Assembly (NCBI RefSeq): GCF_020080835.1
Contig: NC_058165.1
Coordinates: 5,307,771-5,371,770 of the forward strand
Length of the DNA stretch: 64,000 bases
Direction of reading: 5' to 3'
Origin: Cotesia glomerata
Taxonomy: Eukaryota; Arthropoda; Insecta; Hymenoptera; Braconidae
Part shown: positions 12,680 through 24,287 of the stretch, in pieces
Position numbering within the stretch: position 1 is the stretch's first letter
Layout: every line of letters starts with the position of its first letter
Notes under the pieces: generated by a model
Seen by the model: only the letters and a program-made list of their open reading frames with translations
Databases searched by the model: none
Told to the model about the DNA's origin: nothing
Position numbers and translations under genes: made by a program

Positions 12680-12769
12680 ATGTTTGAAACCAAGATTATG
12701 TACTTCTTATTGGTTGTTTGTATTCAGTTTTTAATTCAGTTCTACTTAAACAATAGTGGTCCCGATAAA
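12680..12769 (+). CDS. Candidate first exon of a small secreted protein
   Basis: Thirty codons from ATG to a consensus donor (AAA followed by GTAAGT at 12770). The peptide is strongly hydrophobic in the middle (YFLLVVCIQFLIQFYL), as in a signal peptide or anchor. The only continuation I found in the same phase is an open 54-codon segment at 31846-32010, beyond the nested transposon block, which would make the intron about 19 kb. This is a prediction from splice signals and composition only. I do not recognise the family, and the exon could instead be a chance frame. Confidence 0.4.
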
Positions 12770-13527
12770 GTAAGTATTTATGGAATACTTTAATTGTTTA
12801 TTTTTAAATAAATTTTTTGAAACTAAAAAAATTAAAATATTTTAATTATTCTTTAATTTTTGATAAATTCATTTATTTTTGAATAATTTATTTATTCATT
12901 CAATATAAATAAATTTTACTGTTTTAACTGTTGATAAATATTTACGTTTAAAAAATATTTATTACAAATGAATTTCATTTAACAAAATGTTTGTTAACTA
13001 TTTTAATACATGTTTTGTTACTTTTTAATTAATCACAGTAAATAAATAATTAATTTATTAAAAAATTATTAATTAACAGTTAATAAATCTTATTAAATAT
13101 TATCAAATCCATCTAACAATAAAAATAAATAAAAAATTTCTTGTTTTAAAAATGAAAAATCAATTTTTTATGTAATGTAGAAAATTAATTTGCATATAAA
13201 AAGATTCTTTTCAAGGGTCACATTACGAAAGATTTTTTCTGAATTATTCGTTTTTCTTCTGTTGACGTTTCTGCCGTCACATACTTATAACGTACACTGT
13301 AAAAAATCCGGAGTGAATCGGGAGTGAATTTCACTCCCATCACTCGGAGTTCCGGAGTGAAGTAATTAATAACTCCGCGTAGGGAGTGAATCCGGAGTTT
13401 TTATTTGCGGAGTGATTTCAGAGTGATTTCGAATTTCACTCCGAAAAACATCCGCGTTCGGAGTTTTTAAAATAAATAAAATAAGGATCAATTTTCGTTC
13501 TATAAAAAAAATCTCAAAATTAATTAA

Positions 13528-13996
13528 TCTTTATATATACATATATATAATATATATAAATATATAAAATATATGAAAAATTGATGTGGGTACTCAAATG
13601 AAAGGTCTTGATGAGTGTGACATCGAGATGAGCTTATATCTTTGAAAATATCATTAGTTGACAAGATATAATGTCATTTCTTAATTATTGAAGTTTTGAA
13701 ATATATAAGCTCATCCCGATGTCACACTCATCGAGTTCTTTCATTTGAGTACCCACAACATTTTTTATATATTTTATATATATGGTATTTGTGTAATATA
13801 TAAATATATAAAATATATCAAAAATGCATGTGGGTACTCAAATGAAAGCTCTTGATAAGTATAAAATCAGAATGGGCTTATATTTACGAAAATGTTAATT
13901 ATTGAAGAATGCCCATTGCAAATTGTTAACTAATGATGTTTCAACTATACAAGCTCATTCCTAAAATTTCTAAATTTAAGACGTATATATATATAT
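13528..13996 (+). repeat. Left part of Helitron-like / hairpin repeat
   Basis: Contains a palindrome whose arms read GTGGGTACTCAAATGAAAG and its inverse (about 13586-13758), then another copy of the same unit (about 13800-13983). That second unit reappears at about 31268-31449, beyond the nested transposon. The candidate 5' terminus TCTTTATATA at 13528 follows an A, as expected for a Helitron, but this end is uncertain. Confidence 0.5.
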
Positions 13997-14781
13997 TAGG
14001 GTGTTTCAAAAAAAGACGAATTTTTTTTTTTCTTTTGGTGTCTAAAAATTGATAGTATACCTAAAAACAAAAATTTTGGCGCCCATGTGAGCTCTTAATA
14101 TCAATAGTAAGATTTGCCTGTATCCATTTCTTTATTTTCCATTTAAATAACACGGGAAAAATTTTTTTTAATTTTTTAATTTTTATTACTTTGGAACGGT
14201 TCATCGTAACAACAATCTGAAAAATGATATTAGTAGGAAATTTTACGCTCTACAAAAAACGTTTGAAGACCAAAGTTCCTCAGATTAACGGCTTCAAAGA
14301 TATCCGCGGTCAAAGATAACACTAATAAAAAATTTCAAATATTTTCCTATAAAATTACAAAAAAAATATCACATGCTATATTTTTATTATTTTTTATGTT
14401 AAATTACTTTAATTCCGTTAACCTGAGACTGTAAACTTTTTTTTTTTACTAATTAATTCAATACTTAACTCACGAAATGCACTAATATATAAATATAAAC
14501 GTTAAAAATGTCACATAAATGATTTTTGGTCTTTTTTATAACAAATTTATTTTATATTTTATAAAATTTATAAATTTTTGTAAGAGGAAAATGTAAAGTT
14601 CCTTATTACACAAACTCACCAAACACTCATCATTGCATATTATTCAAAATAATATGAAAATTCTGTAAATACGTTAAATCAATTAAATCTACTATAAAAC
14701 TTGCTCAAATGTTTTTTATTTGAAAAATATCAACAGAGCTTTATTTAGCTCTGTCGGTACAGAGTATTATACTCATTTAAT

Positions 14782-16270
14782 TTGAGTGTTGTAGCTAATA
14801 AGCTCTGTGTTGGTAAGCCTGGTTGTTCGGTACTAACTTCATTTAGTTGCTTTGCTCTCAACGCTCTCAACAGAAATGATGCGTGTGTATTAGTAGAAAA
14901 GGCTCTTAGTAGAAAACTGTTGTACTTGCCATGCCGACACCATATTTTTGAAATTGTTCTTCGAAGTGCATTTGAAGTATACTGGCCTGCTTCGTCTGGC
15001 CCAAACGTTCCAATTTATCAGAGATTTAAAAAGAAGTGGGATGAAATTGACCAATCAAACTTTACGGCTGGTATTTGTGACAAAAAAGTTTTGGAAGTAA
15101 TAACACCAATCAAAGATGCGATTTTGAAATTCGTTAATAATCAAATAGAAGTAAAATTTTTAATCCAGCGCTGAAGAATTATTAACTGATGTTAAAGTGG
15201 AAAAGAAAAATGTATAAAGTTCAGTATAATTGAGGAGCTGATTTTCAAAAGGGTATCTTTTCATATTTTAAAATACCAGTTTTCTGAACTTTTTAAATAC
15301 TAATTACTTTGAGAATTATGAACATTTATAAATGAAAATCGAATTGCAGCTTCATAACCGATTGCACTTTATAGCTAAATTAAAAAAAGTTCAATACAAA
15401 TATTTATAATTGAAGATAACTAGTTTTTGTCTCGATTAATCAAAAATCAAAAGATACCCTTTTGAAAATAAGCTCCTCAATTATCAATTTTACTCTGATT
15501 AATTAACTTGCCGTCGTGATTAAAAATATTGAAAATCAGTTTCACATGACTGTTATACTTTCAATCATCTTTAACGATTAAAATTGCGTTTGTAAAATAT
15601 TTTACAACTTTTACCTCACATCAGTTAATAATAATTAGTCTTCTCAACTTTGAAATTGCGATATAATCAATTTCATTTTGACTTATAACTTTTTGTAGAT
15701 GGATCATTGTCGAGACGATTACCGTGAACTTCTGGAATTATCATTAATATTTTTGGGTACTACTACCACAAATATTACATTTAAGCATCCTGGAGCGGTC
15801 CATCATGCAAGGTGGATGGCTAAAGCAATATATAGTTTAAAAATTTTTTTATTCAGAAATGAATTTCATCTTACTAAATCGGAAATAGATGGATTACGAG
15901 AACTTTGTTTATTTATCATAATATTCTATTTAAAAGCTTGGTTCACTGCGCCGTGTGCTATAACAGCACCTAATAATGATTTAACTTTGATTAAAGAATT
16001 AATTTCATATGAAAGATTTAATAATAGTCTTTCACAGACATGCTCACAAAAATTAGCCGATCACTTGTGATATTTAAACAACGAGCTGTCTGTTTTATCT
16101 CTCTTTGATAAAAATGTTTCAGTTGGAACAAAAAAAAGAATAGTTCATGCTCTTAAAAACTGTAAAGCCAATGAAACTACAACAAATCGCTTTATAATAG
16201 ATAAGAAAAATTTAGAGTCATTATTAAATAAAGATCTTAGTCAATTTATGTCTATGAGATCGATTAATAT
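14782..16270 (+). pseudogene. Transposase-like gene, 5' part
   Basis: The first coding block (14782 to about 15150) includes WPASSGPNVPIYQRFKKKW. It is followed by a probable intron (donor GTAAAA near 15151, acceptor TTGTAG before 15699). The second block (15699-16270) includes RDDYRELLEL and PGAVHHARWMAKAIYSLKIF, motifs of a widespread arthropod transposon protein family that I recognise but cannot name with certainty. A TGA at 16068-16070 replaces what is normally tryptophan in an HLWYL motif. The frame is then cut by the LTR element after 16270 and resumes in frame at 30336. The start is not defined by an ATG. Confidence 0.7.
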
Positions 16271-17433
16271 TGTGACGAACGAAGTTTATGCCACTACACT
16301 CTTCTTTTATGTGAGATAAATGACGGGGGCTGCTTTCCTTTTATTTATTGTATTACGATTTAACCGCAAAATATAATTCAATCTCCACTTTGATAATCGG
16401 AACGATAACAGTTAATAGTAGTGTCAATAAGAGCAGGCTCCATCGTTTATCAAGTGAAACCAACAGATTCTTTAGTCACGTAATATAAGTGGTCATATAT
16501 CACTTCTGACTTCTGTATCTTAACACGTAGTAACCTGTAACAATCAATACCCTTATGGAACCACAATGTCGCGGGAATCGTATAAAAACCCCTTGAAGAT
16601 GTTCACCAGTGCTCAGACTGCCGAAGGCTCTCGCACTCGTCAGTTCTAAATTTCAAGTTAACCAAATTCTACCAAGAATCTAACATAGAAATAAAGACGA
16701 GTACAACTACTTGCTGGCCAACCTAATCTTTTCTTTGAAAGTTGCTTACTCTCGTTAAAGAGGCTTAGGTGCTCTGAGAGCTGGTGCTTTTACAATTAAA
16801 ATTATAATTTAGGGTTTCAATACCCAAACCAATATATTTATAAAGACTCAAATTAAGGAGCTCCTATGAAACGTTGTGCAAAGTTTAGTTCGTTAAGTGT
16901 ATTAATAATTATAATCATATTTGTGCATTATCCAGAGTTATTGAAGATTATATTCAACAGCATTCATCAATTGTCCTTAAATTTGTATCATCTATTTAAA
17001 TAATTTGTAAGTACAAATTGAATATATTTGAAGTGTGAAACCAATCATTTTCTTTCTTCTCATTCATAAGACCTGATTTCCAACTTACAGTAAGAAACGA
17101 GGTATTCACGAGTACCTATAATTCACCAAACCCACCTGCCTCCTGTTTTTCCTTCAGTTCATTAACTACCCTTGACCTTAGCCACGGGGTCGCAACTAGG
17201 GTTCCCCTATGATATAAGCCGCTCGATATCATCGGGATAGATAAAGAACAATTATTCAACCGGAAAAGACGCGATCAATTAATTATTTCATAGCTTAGGA
17301 ATTTGAGATAAAAACAGACTTGAAAGTGTAGAATCATCCGGTAATCAGAAATATGAACTCTTTATCTAAGTAAACCTTTAATAATTATCATTTTAACAAA
17401 AACTCCGCTGTCTCGACCTATTCGATCGTGACA
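16271..17433 (+). repeat. LTR1 (5' LTR)
   Basis: Starts TGTGACGAACG and ends GATCGTGACA. It contains a TATA box (GTATAAAAAC near 16580), an initiator-like CAGTGCTCAGACT about 30 bp later, and AATAAAG near 16690. Nearly identical to LTR2 and LTR3. It has a 'ttcgttaag' variant and a shorter A run after the TATA box that set it apart from the other two. Confidence 0.95.
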
Positions 17434-17443
17434 GTAGAAAATT

Positions 17444-17461
17444 TGGTGACAGCGGTGGGAT
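17444..17461 (+). promoter_or_regulatory. Primer binding site
   Basis: TGGTGACAGCGGTGGGAT starts 10 bp inside LTR1. It begins with the TGG complementary to a tRNA CCA end and resembles the 3' end complement of a leucine tRNA. The tRNA identity is an inference. Confidence 0.6.
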
Positions 17462-17668
17462 ACGCTGGTGAAAGTGTTTCTTTTTGTGTAAAGTTGTTTA
17501 TTCTTAATTAAACTCATTTTTTTTTAGATAACACTTATTACATAACACTATTACAACAGTCGGGTTTTGAGAATAAATTATTTTGCATCAAAACAAACAA
17601 ATATAATTAAACCCCACACATTGTATTGTATTTATTCAAGAATAAACGTAATATTACTTTCTTGAATT

Positions 17669-17785
17669 ATCTATTAAATCTGTCAATTGACCATCAAACA
17701 AAAATATTTTTGGTTGATCTGTCGAGTACGTCGGGTGTCCAAGATAGCAATAACGTTTTGGATACTTGATGAGGATTTAATAGAT
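17669..17785 (+). promoter_or_regulatory. Leader RNA structure: closing stem with two hairpins
   Basis: A perfect 12-bp stem pairs 17669-17680 with 17774-17785. Inside are a hairpin at 17693-17718 (11 bp with one mismatch) and another at 17735-17765 (8 bp with one G-U). The arrangement resembles a three-way junction. It lies between the primer site and the first ORF, where packaging, dimerisation or ribosome-entry elements occur in retroelements. Function is not shown. Confidence 0.55.
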
Positions 17786-17794
17786 GATTAATAA

Positions 17795-17898
17795 GTTAAA
17801 CGAAAAACAGTTGCGACGGCGCTCCATAGTTGCGTTGCGCTCCCTATTTCGTTTAACTAGTTGAACGATTAACCTATTTAGTGCCTAAATCGTTCAAC
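17795..17898 (+). promoter_or_regulatory. Leader RNA structure unit 1 (duplicated)
   Basis: Two perfect 11-bp helices: 17795-17805 with 17847-17857, and 17860-17870 with 17888-17898. They are separated by TTGCGTTGCGCTCCC, which is conserved in unit 2. Compensatory changes between the units support the pairing. Confidence 0.65.
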
Positions 17899-17964
17899 GA
17901 AATAATCACACACTAAAAATTTAACACTAATTCCAAGTAATCAATTTCTTCCAAATTTAAAAAA

Positions 17965-18069
17965 CTAAACAAAAGAAAGTTGCGTCGGCGCCTGAACGGT
18001 TGCGTTGCGCTCCCTGTATTGTTTGGATTAGTTGAATGATTAACCTACACTGTGCCTAAATCATTCAGT
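17965..18069 (+). promoter_or_regulatory. Leader RNA structure unit 2 (duplicated)
   Basis: A diverged copy of unit 1. The helices are 17965-17972 with 18019-18026 and 18031-18041 with 18059-18069. Where unit 1 has G-C at 17802/17850, unit 2 has A-T. Where unit 1 has C-G at 17866/17892, unit 2 has T-A. Other changes leave G-U pairs. Confidence 0.65.
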
Positions 18070-18102
18070 GGAAAAATTTGGAACTTAAATTGATTTTCTC
18101 TA

Positions 18103-18519
18103 ATGTTTTTTTATTTTCACGAATCAGGAAAAACCGTGGTCGTAGAAGCTAAATCAAAGATATTGTTTAGCAAACGATTGCGTCAAACACTGTATCCTTC
18201 TACTAAGGAGATTGAATCACATAGCGACTCTACACAGACAGATACTCAAACTAACAATACAACTATAAAAATCGATAACACACCATCATCATCATCAAGC
18301 AGTACAACAAGTACAGGAGAAATTAGTAATAAAGTAGAATTAATATATCCACCAATAGAAGAAAGGCCAGATATCACATCAGATTTTATATCTCAATTTA
18401 TAGATTCCTTATTAGAACTTCATGAAGACGAATTAGAGCCACTGATAAAATTTGAATATTTTGATTATATAGAATTATTCGATTTAAATTATTTTGGTTG
18501 TTTCAACGAGAATAAATAA
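18103..18519 (+). CDS. Retroelement accessory ORF 1 (138 aa, unidentified)
   Basis: First ATG-initiated ORF after the structured leader. The protein has a basic start (residues about 15-30), a Ser/Thr-rich middle (about 40-75, including SSSSSS) and a strongly acidic C-terminus with many Asp/Glu and aromatic residues. It has no signal peptide and no match to gag or pol motifs that I can recall. It lies upstream of the gag remnant, an unusual place for a gypsy-type element. It is open from ATG to stop while the pol region has decayed. Function is unknown. Confidence 0.5.
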   Translation: MFFYFHESGKTVVVEAKSKILFSKRLRQTLYPSTKEIESHSDSTQTDTQTNNTTIKIDNTPSSSSSSTTSTGEISNKVELIYPPIEERPDITSDFISQFIDSLLELHEDELEPLIKFEYFDYIELFDLNYFGCFNENK

Positions 18520-18595
18520 AAGAGATATTTATTAAACATTATTAATTGAATATTTTTAAGTCAAAAATATTTTATAAAAACACATTTTACACATA

Positions 18596-18873
18596 ATGAA
18601 ACGTAAACAATCGGGAAAGCAATATTATTTAAGATCTCAAACAAAAAGAGTTAAGAATATTCCAGAAACTGAAAACTCTAATAATCAGGTTTCAAGTACT
18701 AGTAGTGACATTAATTCAGACAAAACCAGAAATTTAACCTTGCAATTGAATCAACCTATTAGGGATAATCAGAAACAATTCCGTGATTTGCTCGCATCCG
18801 TTATTTTATTACGAATCAATATTAAGGAACTCTATCTTGTAATAGAACGCATGTTAAAATCAGATAAACAATA

Positions 18874-18874
<1 letters not shown>
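18596..18874 (+). CDS. Retroelement accessory ORF 2 (92 aa, basic N-terminus)
   Basis: A short ORF 76 bp after accessory ORF 1. The N-terminus (MKRKQSGKQYYLRSQTKRVK) is highly basic and could bind nucleic acid or be a nuclear signal. The C-terminal third looks helical (LLASVILLRINIKELYLVIERML). It is followed by two long A tracts (18880-18908 and 18960-18982) before the gag start. I do not recognise the family, and it could be a cryptic part of gag. Confidence 0.45.
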
Positions 18875-18908
<34 letters not shown>

Positions 18909-19003
18909 TAAATAAAATTCTTCTTTCAAATATTTAACGGAATTAACTAATAACTTCATAAAAAAAAAAAAAAAAAAAAAAATCGAATATTAAAAATCTA
19001 AAC

Positions 19004-19717
19004 ATGGAGCAAGCAATTCAGGAAATGTCTCGTCATTTCGAGATTACTGATCGAACCATGACCTCATTAGGAGAAAATCTTACCATGACACAAGCATTAG
19101 CAATGGTCCCCAATTTTGATGGGCAAAACATGCCATTACGTTCATTTTTGCAGGATGTAGAACGAGCATTACAATTAGTTACTGAGGCATCCTTGGTGGC
19201 ATTTCAGGGGAAGTATCACTAGTATCAGAATCATGATCTTAACGGAACCTATACAAAAGGTAGAGCTAGTAAACGTTGGGCTGGTTTGCCAGTTATACCC
19301 GAACTCCTTTCTTCATTTCAAGATATCGAAAAAGAGGAGCTGGTGGAACCTCCAACCTTCGATACTGAAAAATCAATAGCCGACACTATTCCTAATGAAT
19401 TATACTATCCTGGGATATCTAATGTCTCAGATGACCTAAACCTATCAATTCATACTTCTAATGAAAATCTAACGTATTTTAGAGATAATTATTTACACTT
19501 TATTCCTGCAGATTGTGAGCTCACTACTATAGTCTCTAGATTATTAATAGATACTGATAAAATAGATCCCCAAGATTTAAAATTGAAAAAGCCTAAACTA
19601 AATCAAATATTAATAACCAATAATGGTAAATATAAAATATTCAGCGCAGTAATTAAGAAAAATCATTTTGATGAATTCTCTCTTCAAAACTTTAAAACTC
19701 TACTAAATTCTTTTTAA
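19004..19717 (+). pseudogene. gag N-terminus fused by deletion to late pol
   Basis: ATG at 19004 opens a gypsy-type Gag start (MVPNFDGQNMPLRSFLQDVE). After about 72 codons a TAG at 19220-19222 occurs. The same frame continues into a pol segment normally found between RNase H and integrase (FIPADCELTTIVSRLLIDTD). Protease, RT and RNase H are absent, so an internal deletion joins gag to late pol. A one-base change in a T run near 19712 shifts the frame relative to the integrase ORF. Confidence 0.75.
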
Positions 19718-19772
19718 AGACGTTATCAAACAGTATAATATCAAGACATTACGAATTTCAAAAACAGGTGAT

Positions 19773-20946
19773 ATGCTTGAAGAAATAAATCAATCATTGA
19801 TTACCAGTTTGCTTAAAGAATATTTAGGAAATTGTGATTGTTCAGTAACAATTTGCCATGGTAATGTTACCATACCCGAAGATGATATCCGAACAGACAT
19901 AATTGCAGAATATCATGAAAGTCTAACCGGTGGACATAAGGGCATTACTAAAACATATCGCCGAATTCGCGAACGATTTTATTGGCCTAATATGCGTGAT
20001 GATATTACTGAATATATTCGAACCTGTAAAAGTTGCCAAGAACAAAAATTGGTCCGTATTAAAAATAAGGAACCAATGATCATTACTGATACTCCCGCAG
20101 AACCCTTTGATAAAATTTCAATCGATACGGTAGGACCGTTACCCTTAACTCCGTCCGGAAATCAACATATTTTAACCGTCCAAGATAATTTAACCAAATA
20201 TTGTATAGCTGTACCTATTCCTAATATTAAGGCCGAAACTATCGCCGATGCTTTAGCTCGTAATGTAATAATACAATTCGGATCTCCTCGAGTAATACTG
20301 AGTGACCAGGGTAGATCGTTTGTCGGAAAAATATTTCATCATTTAGCTAAATTATTTAGGATCAAACAAGTTACTACTTCTGGTTATCATCCTCAAACAA
20401 ATGGAGCCTTAGAACGTAGCCACATAGTACTTACCGAATTTATCAAACATAATGTAAATAAATACGAAGATTGGGATAAACTTGTTACCCTTCGCAATGT
20501 TTTCATATAACACGTCCATGCATGAATCAACTAGTTTTACTCCTTTTGAATTAATTTATGGGAAAAGAGCTCGTATACCTAGTGCATTTCCCCCTCCTGA
20601 TAAAACCCAAACCTATGGATCATATCTGCATGACTTAATAAATCGTATGGATGATATGCGAAATCTAGCAACCCATCAATTAAATAAATCTAAACACCGC
20701 TCAAAACGATATTATGACGAACACATAAAACCTGGTATCTTTAAAGTTGGAGATCAGGTTTATGCAATAAAAGAACCCCGTAAAGGTAAATTCGATTCTC
20801 ATTATAAAGGTCCATATACTATAACAGAACTACTAGACAACAATACTGCCATAATCAAAGACAAAAACAATAAACGCTCACTCAAACATATTGATAAATT
20901 AAAAATTTGTAACACACGAAAATCTTATAGTGATACCTCAGACTAA
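19773..20946 (+). pseudogene. Ty3/gypsy integrase with one frameshift
   Basis: Integrase inserts the cDNA into the host genome. The N-terminal HHCC zinc finger is present (HESLTGGHKG ... CKSCQEQK). The catalytic core keeps D, D and E (SIDTVGPLP, ILSDQGRSF, GALERSH). A frameshift at about 20485 moves the C-terminal part (MFSYNTSMHESTSFTPFELI, VGDQVYAIK) into another frame ending at 20946. A second shift lies upstream near 19712. It is therefore not translatable as one protein. Confidence 0.88.
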
Positions 20947-20947
20947 T

Positions 20948-21270
20948 ATGTATGTTCTATGTTCACTAGGATTGGAAGTCATGAATTTGATTAATTCTTG
21001 CTCTTGGATTCTATGGGTAATACCAACAGTTATGGGATTTATAGCCTACGACTGCAGCACTCCATTAATAAATATAACCTCATTATCATTAGTAGACATC
21101 AAAGATTGTAAGCTACCTATAGTGGAACCAACAATCACTAAAACAAAAGTGCAACTGTTACAATCAATAAAGGTTACTCATGTACAAGTTATTCAGTGCA
21201 AGCTTTTAATTTATAGGAAAATTAGTTATTGCGGTATACTTAATCATTTATTCGGAGTTCCAAATGGTGA
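20948..21270 (+). pseudogene. Envelope glycoprotein 1, 5' fragment
   Basis: An ATG at 20948 sits one base after the integrase stop, the usual tight pol-env spacing. The fragment has a hydrophobic signal-peptide-like stretch (CSWILWVIPTVMGFIAYDC), then an ectodomain start with spaced cysteines. It resembles the class III-type glycoproteins of chuvirus-like negative-strand viruses that several insect retroelements have captured. It is cut by inverted LTR2 at 21271 and ends a few codons into that LTR. The remainder lies inverted at 27612-29171. Family assignment is from memory of motifs, not a search. Confidence 0.6.
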
Positions 21271-22434
21271 TGTCACGATCGAATAGGTCGAGACAGCGGA
21301 GTTTTTGTTAAAATGATAATTATTAAAGGTTTACTTAGATAAAGAGTTCATATTTCTGATTACCGGATGATTCTACACTTTCAAGTCTGTTTTTATCTCA
21401 AATTCCTAAGCTATGAAATAATTAATTGATCGCGTCTTTTCCGGTTGAATAATTGTTCTTTATCTATCCCGATGATATCGAGCGGCTTATATCATAGGGG
21501 AACCCTAGTTGCGACCCCGTGGCTGAGGTCAAGGGTAGTTAATGAACTGAAGGAAAAACAGGAGGCAGGTGGGTTTGGTGAATTATAGGTACTCGTGAAT
21601 ACCTCGTTTCTTACTGTAAGTTGGAAATCAGGTCTTATGAATGAGAAGAAAGAAAATGATTGGTTTCACACTTCAAATATATTCAATTTGTACTTACAAA
21701 TTATTTAAATAGATGATACAAATTTAAGGACAATTGATGAATGCTGTTGAATATAATCTTCAATAACTCTGGATAATGCACAAATATGATTATAATTATT
21801 AATACACTTAACAAACTAAACTTTGCACAACGTTTCATAGGAGCTCCTTAATTTGAGTCTTTATAAATATATTGGTTTGGGTATTGAAACCCTAAATTAT
21901 AATTTTAATTGTAAAAGCACCAGCTCTCAGAGCACCTAAGCCTCTTTAACGAGAGTAAGCAACTTTCAAAGAAAAGATTAGGTTGGCCAGCAAGTAGTTG
22001 TACTCGTCTTTATTTCTATGTTAGATTCTTGGTAGAATTTGGTTAACTTGAAATTTAGAACTGACGAGTGCGAGAGCCTTCGGCAGTCTGAGCACTGGTG
22101 AACATCTTCAAGGGTTTTTTTATACGATTCCCGCGACATTGTGGTTCCATAAGGGTATTGATTGTTACAGGTTACTACGTGTTAAGATACAGAAGTCAGA
22201 AGTGATATATGACCACTTATATTACGTGACTAAAGAATCTGTTGGTTTCACTTGATAAACGATGGAGCCTGCTCTTATTGACACTACTATTAACTGTTAT
22301 CGTTCCGATTATCAAAGTGGAGATTGAATTATATTTTGCGGTTAAATCGTAATACAATAAATAAAAGGAAAGCAGCCCCCGTCATTTATCTCACATAAAA
22401 GAAGAGTGTAGTGGCATAAACTTCGTTCGTCACA
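21271..22434 (-). repeat. LTR2 (inverted)
   Basis: Reverse complement of LTR1/LTR3, starting TGTCACGATCG and ending CGTTCGTCACA on the plus strand. It shares with LTR3 the longer A run after the TATA box and the 'tttgttaag' variant, both absent from LTR1. It is the true 3' LTR neighbour of the inverted block, since a polypurine tract abuts it. Confidence 0.95.
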
Positions 22435-22444
22435 CCTCCCTGCC
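22435..22444 (-). promoter_or_regulatory. Polypurine tract
   Basis: On the minus strand GGCAGGGAGG lies immediately before the TG of LTR2. This is the expected plus-strand primer site and marks the inverted block as the original 3' end of the element. Confidence 0.75.
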
Positions 22445-24287
22445 TAGAGTCGTCTTCGTCCTCGAAGACTCTTATTTAAGGTTAACTTATTTAAGCTTAA
22501 AACAGGTGAATGGTGATCGTTTGTGCCACTACTAGAAAGTGTAAATGTTTTGTGTTACAATTTTAATGCGTAATGTATGGCTTTTATAATTAGTTATAAT
22601 TCGGAGGGATATTTGACGATTGACTAGACGTTGTATAGGTGTCCTGCCATTAACATTGAGTAACTGCATTCTCTGCAAGTCCACCCCTTGGTTTGATGTA
22701 GCTGATCAATCCAGGTAGTTAGAGATAGTTGGCAATTTCTTCGAACCTTTAAGAAATTAGAGATTCTTTTCGGCCATGATTGGTGTTCACGGTGCTTGTT
22801 GAGCATGATTGTGGTAAAAGGCATTTCAGCGTCGCCTTCTACAGAGCTTTGGAATTGTCTGTAGTGGCAATTGCTCTTGGTACCAATTTTATTGATAGTG
22901 AACTAACAAATAATCAGTGGGCACTTTGATTAATTGTTGAAGAAGGTGACATAGGCTCAGCTTCATGCAATTCCAGTTTGCCAAAAGGAGGACGTAAGTA
23001 GAGACAGCAAGGAGAAATTTGAAGTTGTTTAGCCCGTGCTTGAAGTCGTCCCAATTACTGATGAGGTCTTTAATTATAATGCCATACACGTGATGTAAGT
23101 AGCTTAGTGTAGTGTGTAATATTGTTAATTTATAAACTTGAAGCTTATTAAGAAAAAGAATCGATTTTGATTAGGAATTCTTACTCACTATGAAACATTG
23201 TTACTTATTTTACTATTATGGATTATTTGTACTGATACTTATTTGGTATAAATTGTACATTGCTTCGATAATATGGTTCAATATAATTTCTTTGGATAAT
23301 AATTGCTTAAGATATACAATATAATATATAAATAGATCAATTGTAAAACATCGAGAAAATTCTTTATAAAATTTATATATTCATAACGAGTAATCCCTTT
23401 CTTTGCATAGGTCATGACCAGATTTGAAGATTCCTTATTTCATAGCATTGGAATTTTCAAATTTATTACGTTAAGAATCAATAAATAGTATATATGTATA
23501 AAATATAATTGAATAATTAACAGAGAATAAGTAATATGATTTTTAAGGTGACCAAATATACATTATTATTAATTCTTTTCTCTCTCTTTTTTTTTTTTTA
23601 TTGTTATTCATATTGATTCTTGACTTTTCTCAAGAATTCAGTCTTTTATTAATTAGGTACGTTCGTTATGTTAGAGGTACATATGTCATTTGAAAATTAA
23701 TTTTTTTTTTATTATTTTTTTTTTTTAACAGTCTTAGTAAGTCAGTCTCAATTGTTTGAAGTCAGTTGATAATTTTTATTTTATATTTAGGTATACTATA
23801 CTACTGGTTGTTCCACACAGGCATTCTTAATCTAGAAAAATTATATTGAGAGATAGTATTATAATACGTATTTCATTATATATTTTTGGTTGATTATAAT
23901 TCTTCTAGATTATGGTACGAACATATAACTAGATTACACATGCTAATAGCTGGATAAATATTCTTATTAAATAAATCTCCCTATTGGAGAATCACACAAT
24001 TAATGATTTATTTGAAATCAGGGGCGTAGGGGTAGCAAGCTACAACCCAAGTGGTCCCCATGAATTTCTCAGTGAAGGTCCTTAGCAGCTTCTTGGCATG
24101 TTGTTTAATTTCTAACATAGATATACGTATACAAAGGAAACATACAAAACACGACTAAGCATGCATATAAATATAATAAATATGTAGATTGTTCAAATCT
24201 TTTCCTCTCTCCTGGTAACTACCTAAAAAAAAAAGAAATGATGAGTGTTTAAATATTAGGTTATAGGAAGGAAAAGAGTAATGATGA
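22445..24287 (-). other. 3' noncoding part of the retroelement
   Basis: About 1.8 kb between the accessory ORFs and the polypurine tract with only short, unconvincing frames. It is AT-rich, with T-rich tracts at 23590-23610 and 23702-23727. Confidence 0.5.

Noticed and set aside
22624..23089. Two minus-strand ORFs of 66 codons
   Set aside because: No motif, odd composition and no position-specific support; treated as noncoding 3' region.
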